From NCBI RefSeq assembly GCF_031755915.1, contig NC_083388.1, positions 131,501 to 195,500 of the forward strand: 64,000 nt of DNA, in the 5' to 3' direction. Below the pieces are notes generated by a model. That model saw nothing but the letters and a program-made list of their open reading frames with translations, had not been told where the DNA came from and made no database searches. The translations under genes and the position numbers were made by a program. The stretch is from Ziziphus jujuba (taxonomy: Eukaryota > Streptophyta > Magnoliopsida > Rosales > Rhamnaceae). Shown piece by piece: positions 59,441-64,000 of the stretch (the stretch's first letter is position 1; each line of letters begins with the position of its first letter).

Positions 59441-60414
59441 ATATTCATAATTTTAAGACTGACCACTCTAACGAATACATCTTTCCAATGTCCAAAAGTG
59501 TTATACTGGAAAGAAAATTTTATGAAATTTTCATAATCCTCAATTTCGTCCAAAAATATTGTGAAGAGTTTTCACAGAATGGTGTTTGATTTGTAAGCCA
59601 AAAAAAAAATTGTGTTTTTTAACTTAGTTAAAACTCTAAGAATTATGGATATTTATATATTAAAAATATCATATAAAATTATTTTATATTTTTTGTACGT
59701 TTAAATGTTAGTGTGTAAAGAACTATACTATATAAAGTTCTTTTAAAATTGTGAAAAATATTCTCATTCTAAATTGAAAACCTAATATGAAACATTTTAA
59801 ATTTAACTGTATAATGCAATCTACCAAAACACAAGTTACTAAAATGAAATTAACCCATAAAAATCTATAGAGTAGTCTCAATTTTCAAGTATGAATGTAA
59901 TTAATTTGAAAAAGGAGTTATATATCTCCCACTTTAATTGATATTAGTATATAACTACTTTCCAAATATGGCTTGACCAAAATTTCTACGAAAATCCTCA
60001 ATATGTAGCAGTATCTAGTTTTCATTTCGCAATTCAATGACAGTTTGATTTTTGTAATACATATGCATGTCATTAATAGACATATATATTTGACTATGCA
60101 TTATTTGGTAAAAGAAGATAATGATCTTGTAGTTACTTTTTTGTTTTTTTTTTTTTTTAAACTCTTGGTTATTAGAATTGTGAATTTTAGCTATTTGTTT
60201 TTGTTACTCTTACTCTGAATGATGAACTCGATTTGAACGGTGCGTAACGACTATATATACACATATAAGTCTCAACCAAATTTACCAAATATATCTATGT
60301 ATATATATATGTCTGAATCAACCATGTCAATTTATATATATAGTTTTGTAATCTTGTTTCCAAACCCAGAATCAATTATTAGTGAAAAACCACAACACAC
60401 ACGCATACATATAC

Positions 60415-60425
<11 letters not shown>

Positions 60426-60478
<53 letters not shown>
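60426..60478. repeat. GT/TG dinucleotide microsatellite, about 26 repeats
   Basis: An uninterrupted alternating tg run of about 53 bases, preceded by a short TA run. The Val/Cys-rich reading frame across it is not a gene. Confidence 0.95.
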
Positions 60479-60480
<2 letters not shown>

Positions 60481-61278
60481 TTTGTATTGAAAGAAAATTG
60501 AAATTTTCGGTTCTTTATTATTATATTTTTTTCAGAGAAGAATGATACTTGAATTGGATAAGTCTATATACATACATGAACTTTTTTTTTTTGTGTTCGT
60601 GATATGAAATGTGTAGATATATATTTGTATATATATATATATATATACACATATAGAATACTAAACAGGATCCCAAAAAAAAAAAAAAATGTAGCTATTC
60701 ATCGATATATAATATGTTGGTAGGTGAACAGTTATATACAAGATTTTCTCTAGTCTACGGGTGGCCTGTATATTTTCTTTTTAACATTAATCTAATTCAT
60801 GAGTCAATTAACATTCCTCTTACGGAAGCTGGGAAATAATTAGGGACATACATTAATTAAAGAGAAAATGGCAGAAGGAAAATCAAGCACAGAATAAATA
60901 TTACGAAATCATAAAACAGGAAAACTGATTTTTAATGATGTGGACTTTGGTTTATCTGTTTTATTTTAAAAAATATTATTTGTCGTTATTAATGAACATT
61001 ATCAATAGGATTTATAAATTATTTGGTAAATTAAATTTTTAAAATGAAAAATCAATACATAAACAAATGCAATCAATTAGTAATTATTATATCAACAATG
61101 ATTACATTGATGATCATCACACTGGTGAATAACTAACAAATAGCAAATATTTTTAGTTTTACATGCTAATCCTTTAAAATTTTTTCTCTTTTTTAAACTA
61201 AAAATTTAATATGGAATAGTAAACCCATAAAGGTGGTCAATTAAATTACTATAAGAACATATAGGTCTCATTTATTAG

Positions 61279-61321
<43 letters not shown>

Positions 61322-62792
61322 TCAGTTTTTAGAATTGACATCCATATTTTTTTGAGATATGGATATGATTTTAGATGACGATTTATATATATATATATAT
61401 ACAAAAACCATCGTCTACATTGGATACTCTCCATATACATATATATAGAATCAAATTCGTATTAGATCAACCAGATGATTATATAATTAGAACATTTTTT
61501 ATCAACCATTGGATCTTTTTAAAATATAATATTTAAAAGTACAGTTATGATTCATCATCTTGTAATAAAATTCACATTTTATAAATTTGGTTTTAGAATG
61601 TTCCTAAATCCATTTGGTCACTTGCTGAAGTATTATCTAAGGAAAGTGAATTTTGTAACAAGTCCAATGAACCATAAATTTTTTTTTAAAATTTTAACAA
61701 TTGAAGTGATCCAATAATAAATAAAAAAAGATATCATGATTTTACTAGTAAGTTGACCTGATATAAGCCTAGTTGTATATCAATTAAGTAATAGTTCTCT
61801 AATCAGGATAAGCAAATGATGATTGTTCTGCAAGTGCTAAGGACTTTTAGAATGTTAAGGACTGTTAGAAGTCATCTAGGATTTTAAATTTAAATCTAAA
61901 TATTAATTATTATTTAATCCATTGATTAATTTTTTGCCAACTAAGCAAGCTTAATTTAGTTAAATCAAAAATTCCTTAATGAATGTGAATTTTTGTTTAT
62001 ATAATATAAAAATTAGCATTTGTCCAAATTTAGACGGCATAAATGCACCAATGGTAATATGTAGAGAATTAATTATGGCTATTAATTAATTATATATTTT
62101 TTATTATTTTTTTTTGAAAAATAAAAAAAATGATTTTTCAAAAAAAAAATTATTAGGTAAATTTCATATATCAATTATGTTTATACCATATCAGCTTGAC
62201 GTTTTATATTGGACATTATCATTATACTGTCCATATTGCTTGTATGGCAGGCTTGTTTCATAATATACATTTCTATTAGAGATATTTTAATATCAGATTT
62301 AATCCAATAATTTTATCATCAATACTTTTTTTTATCAACTATTAAATAACTTTAATAATTTAGATTTAAATTTATAAATTTACAGTATCTATATAATATT
62401 TATTTTTTTAAAAAATAAAATTTTAATATGCTATTAAATTTATATTAAATTATTTATTAATTTTTAAATTGCAGTCACGAAACAATCCTGAAGCCTATAA
62501 AAGAGAGAAATTCTTCTGCACACTAGGTGTATGATTGATGTGTTACAGGTTCCAATTAAAACTTGCCATGTCAAAATTATTTCTGACATCATCTTTACCA
62601 TTAAATAAGCCCTAAAATTCTTTAACGCCGTTATCTTGTATCCTTCTGTCATTTTTTTTTTTTTTTGGAAAACAATCGCAGTAAGCTGTTGCCTTAATTA
62701 GCGTCTTCCAACATTATTTTTTTATTTTATTTTTTTTTTTTTTTGGCTATGACGCAAATTGCACTGGAGTTTGTGATTCTTCAAAGCGATTA

Positions 62793-62972
62793 ATGGCGAA
62801 TAGTAGGAAAGTTTTCTTACTGCTTTCTCAATGTGTTCTGCAGAGGAGGTATTTTTGGAAGGAGAAAACAGGAGTAAGAGTTGTTCCTTTGGTATTTTTG
62901 GAAGGAGAAAACAGGAGTAAGAGTTGTTCCTTTAAGGCACTGCCCAGGCCATTTGGCTCTTATGAACTATAA
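62793..62972 (+). CDS. Possible small ORF, 59 aa, with internal 43-bp duplication (doubtful)
   Basis: An ATG at 62793 opens a 59-codon frame (MANSRKVFLLLSQCVLQRRY at the start) ending at TAA 62970-62972. The middle is altered by an exact 43-bp tandem duplication, which is not a multiple of three, so the second copy is read in a different frame. I recognise no family. The start is less AT-rich than its surroundings and looks vaguely like a gene's first exon, but nothing supports expression. It could equally be transposon debris. Confidence 0.15.
   Translation: MANSRKVFLLLSQCVLQRRYFWKEKTGVRVVPLVFLEGENRSKSCSFKALPRPFGSYEL
62848..62933. repeat. Perfect 43-bp tandem duplication
   Basis: The blocks 62848-62890 and 62891-62933 are identical, each starting ggtatttttggaagg and ending gttgttccttt. 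With no substitutions, the duplication is recent. Confidence 0.97.
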
Positions 62973-64000
62973 ATGCCATCAATACAGCCCACAGACACTA
63001 CCTCTCATGTACAAGGCTCAAAGATTTTATTTTATTTTTTTTAATGTGATTGTGGAACTCCAATGGTGGATCTGGTTAATTATAAACCAGAGAGAAAGAG
63101 GAGCTGAAAGTGAGAAAGATGAAAATATAAATCTCGAGATCTTAATTAAATTTTTTTTTTTTTTTTTTCCTGATGAAGAACTCTCCTCCAATTGAAATTT
63201 TATTTGAGGAAAGCCATTCGCTAGAATGAAAATAACAATGTATAAAATCAAATAAAAAATAAGCAAAGACCACAAGTGAAGAAACGACGTTTTATGAGTG
63301 TTGGTGTTAATTCAATAAGCAGAGCTGATGTCAAAAATTATTTTGACAGGGCAAATTTCAATTACAAAAATCATGAGTACTGAAGATTTTCTTCATAAAA
63401 GAAAATCGAAAGCTAAAATCATAACCAATCTGGTGTAAAGTAGTTATATATATATATATATATATCATCTATTTTCTAACAATTGCATAAATATAATTTC
63501 CTTTACATTAGCTAAATGCTGTTGCAAAATAGCCTTTAGTGATAAAAATATCATCATCAAATCTCATGCATAAACTGATAAGTTACTTTTTTTTTTTTTT
63601 GGTGAATATAAACTGATATGTTACTGAATGCAAAATCTTATATAATTTATGTAGTGTCTAATGTGCAATTAAAATAATGAAGTTGGAATAGTAGGTAATG
63701 TAGGTGTTTCCAGCAAAAAAAAAATAAAAAATAAAAAAGTAGATAATGTTGGTGAAATATTCACAAGTAAGAAGAATATATTAACATAAAGCTAACGTGT
63801 CAGGATAAGTTAATATTTGCAGAGGGCCAGTAGGTAGGAATTTTACGTTAATAGGACTAGCACGTACTATGCAATACTGTTTCCATTTTTAAGAAATATG
63901 TGTCACGTGACTAAGCATTTGACCCAGGGTGGGTTTGCGTTGGTAAACTTGACCAAATTAAATAATGTTACTCAAATTTTGATCATAATTAATAATTCAA
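62973..64000. other. AT-rich intergenic DNA at window end
   Basis: Poly(T) runs, a short TA run (about 63446-63465) and no supported gene on either strand. Confidence 0.55.

Larger units (their letters stand above)
57001..62792. other. AT-rich intergenic region
   Basis: No supported gene on either strand. It contains a TA run (about 57775-57812), an ATTT repeat (about 58672-58700), the 59180-59440 minisatellite, a GT microsatellite and another TA-rich cluster at 61285-61440. Scattered gttgaattt...aattttaa debris near 58000 resembles old transposon ends but cannot be delimited. Confidence 0.55.

Noticed and set aside
60240..60545. 101-aa frame with a Val-Cys run
   Set aside because: It translates a GT microsatellite and flanking TA runs.

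Overview
This is plant nuclear DNA from a eudicot. It is AT-rich, with a multi-exon gene carrying long introns, an intronless DYW-type PPR gene, and a dense nest of Copia, Gypsy, Mutator-like and CACTA-like transposable elements. Nothing in it is bacterial or organellar. I cannot name the species from sequence alone.

Layout. (1) 1-4042: AT-rich upstream DNA with local tandem duplications. (2) 4043-10517 (+): an apparently intact eight-exon gene for the ESCRT-disassembly AAA ATPase VPS4/SKD1 (432 codons after splicing). Its introns 1 and 3 carry local tandem repeats. (3) 12714-16205 (+): a secreted subtilisin-like protease gene that is now a pseudogene, with at least four frameshifts and three in-frame stops, although all four catalytic motifs can still be read. 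(4) 16250-19125 (+): an internally deleted Copia retrotransposon, inserted 45 bp after the ancestral protease stop. (5) 19717-22314 (-): an intact 865-aa PPR-DYW gene, the likely orthologue of Arabidopsis AT2G27610. (6) about 23220-31500: a degenerate Copia body split by a 5.8-kb Gypsy element (24273-30110, - strand). (7) 32341-40580: a Mutator-like element with 31-bp terminal inverted repeats, a broken FAR1/FRS-type transposase (-), a small two-exon GRF zinc-finger/membrane protein gene (+), and a CTG-rich minisatellite resembling the LTR of the Gypsy element. (8) 41255-49138 (+): a Copia element with two 311-bp LTRs and matching TGTTT target duplications, interrupted by a 2.9-kb solo LTR of another family. 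(9) about 51727-57000: an eroded CACTA-like element made mostly of GCGAC/GTCGC motifs and hairpin-bearing tandem repeats, with a remnant of the CACTA second gene. (10) 57000-64000: AT-rich intergenic DNA with microsatellites and minisatellites.

Only two conserved host genes look functional, VPS4/SKD1 and the PPR gene. From memory, their Arabidopsis counterparts (AT2G27600 and AT2G27610) are also neighbours, so this is an old gene pair now separated by a dead protease and a dead retrotransposon. Everything downstream of about 23 kb is a transposon graveyard whose insertion order can be partly reconstructed from nesting. The least standard features are the GRF-TM gene and the LTR-like minisatellite inside the FAR1-type MULE, and the 174-bp hairpin repeat array in the CACTA-like region.
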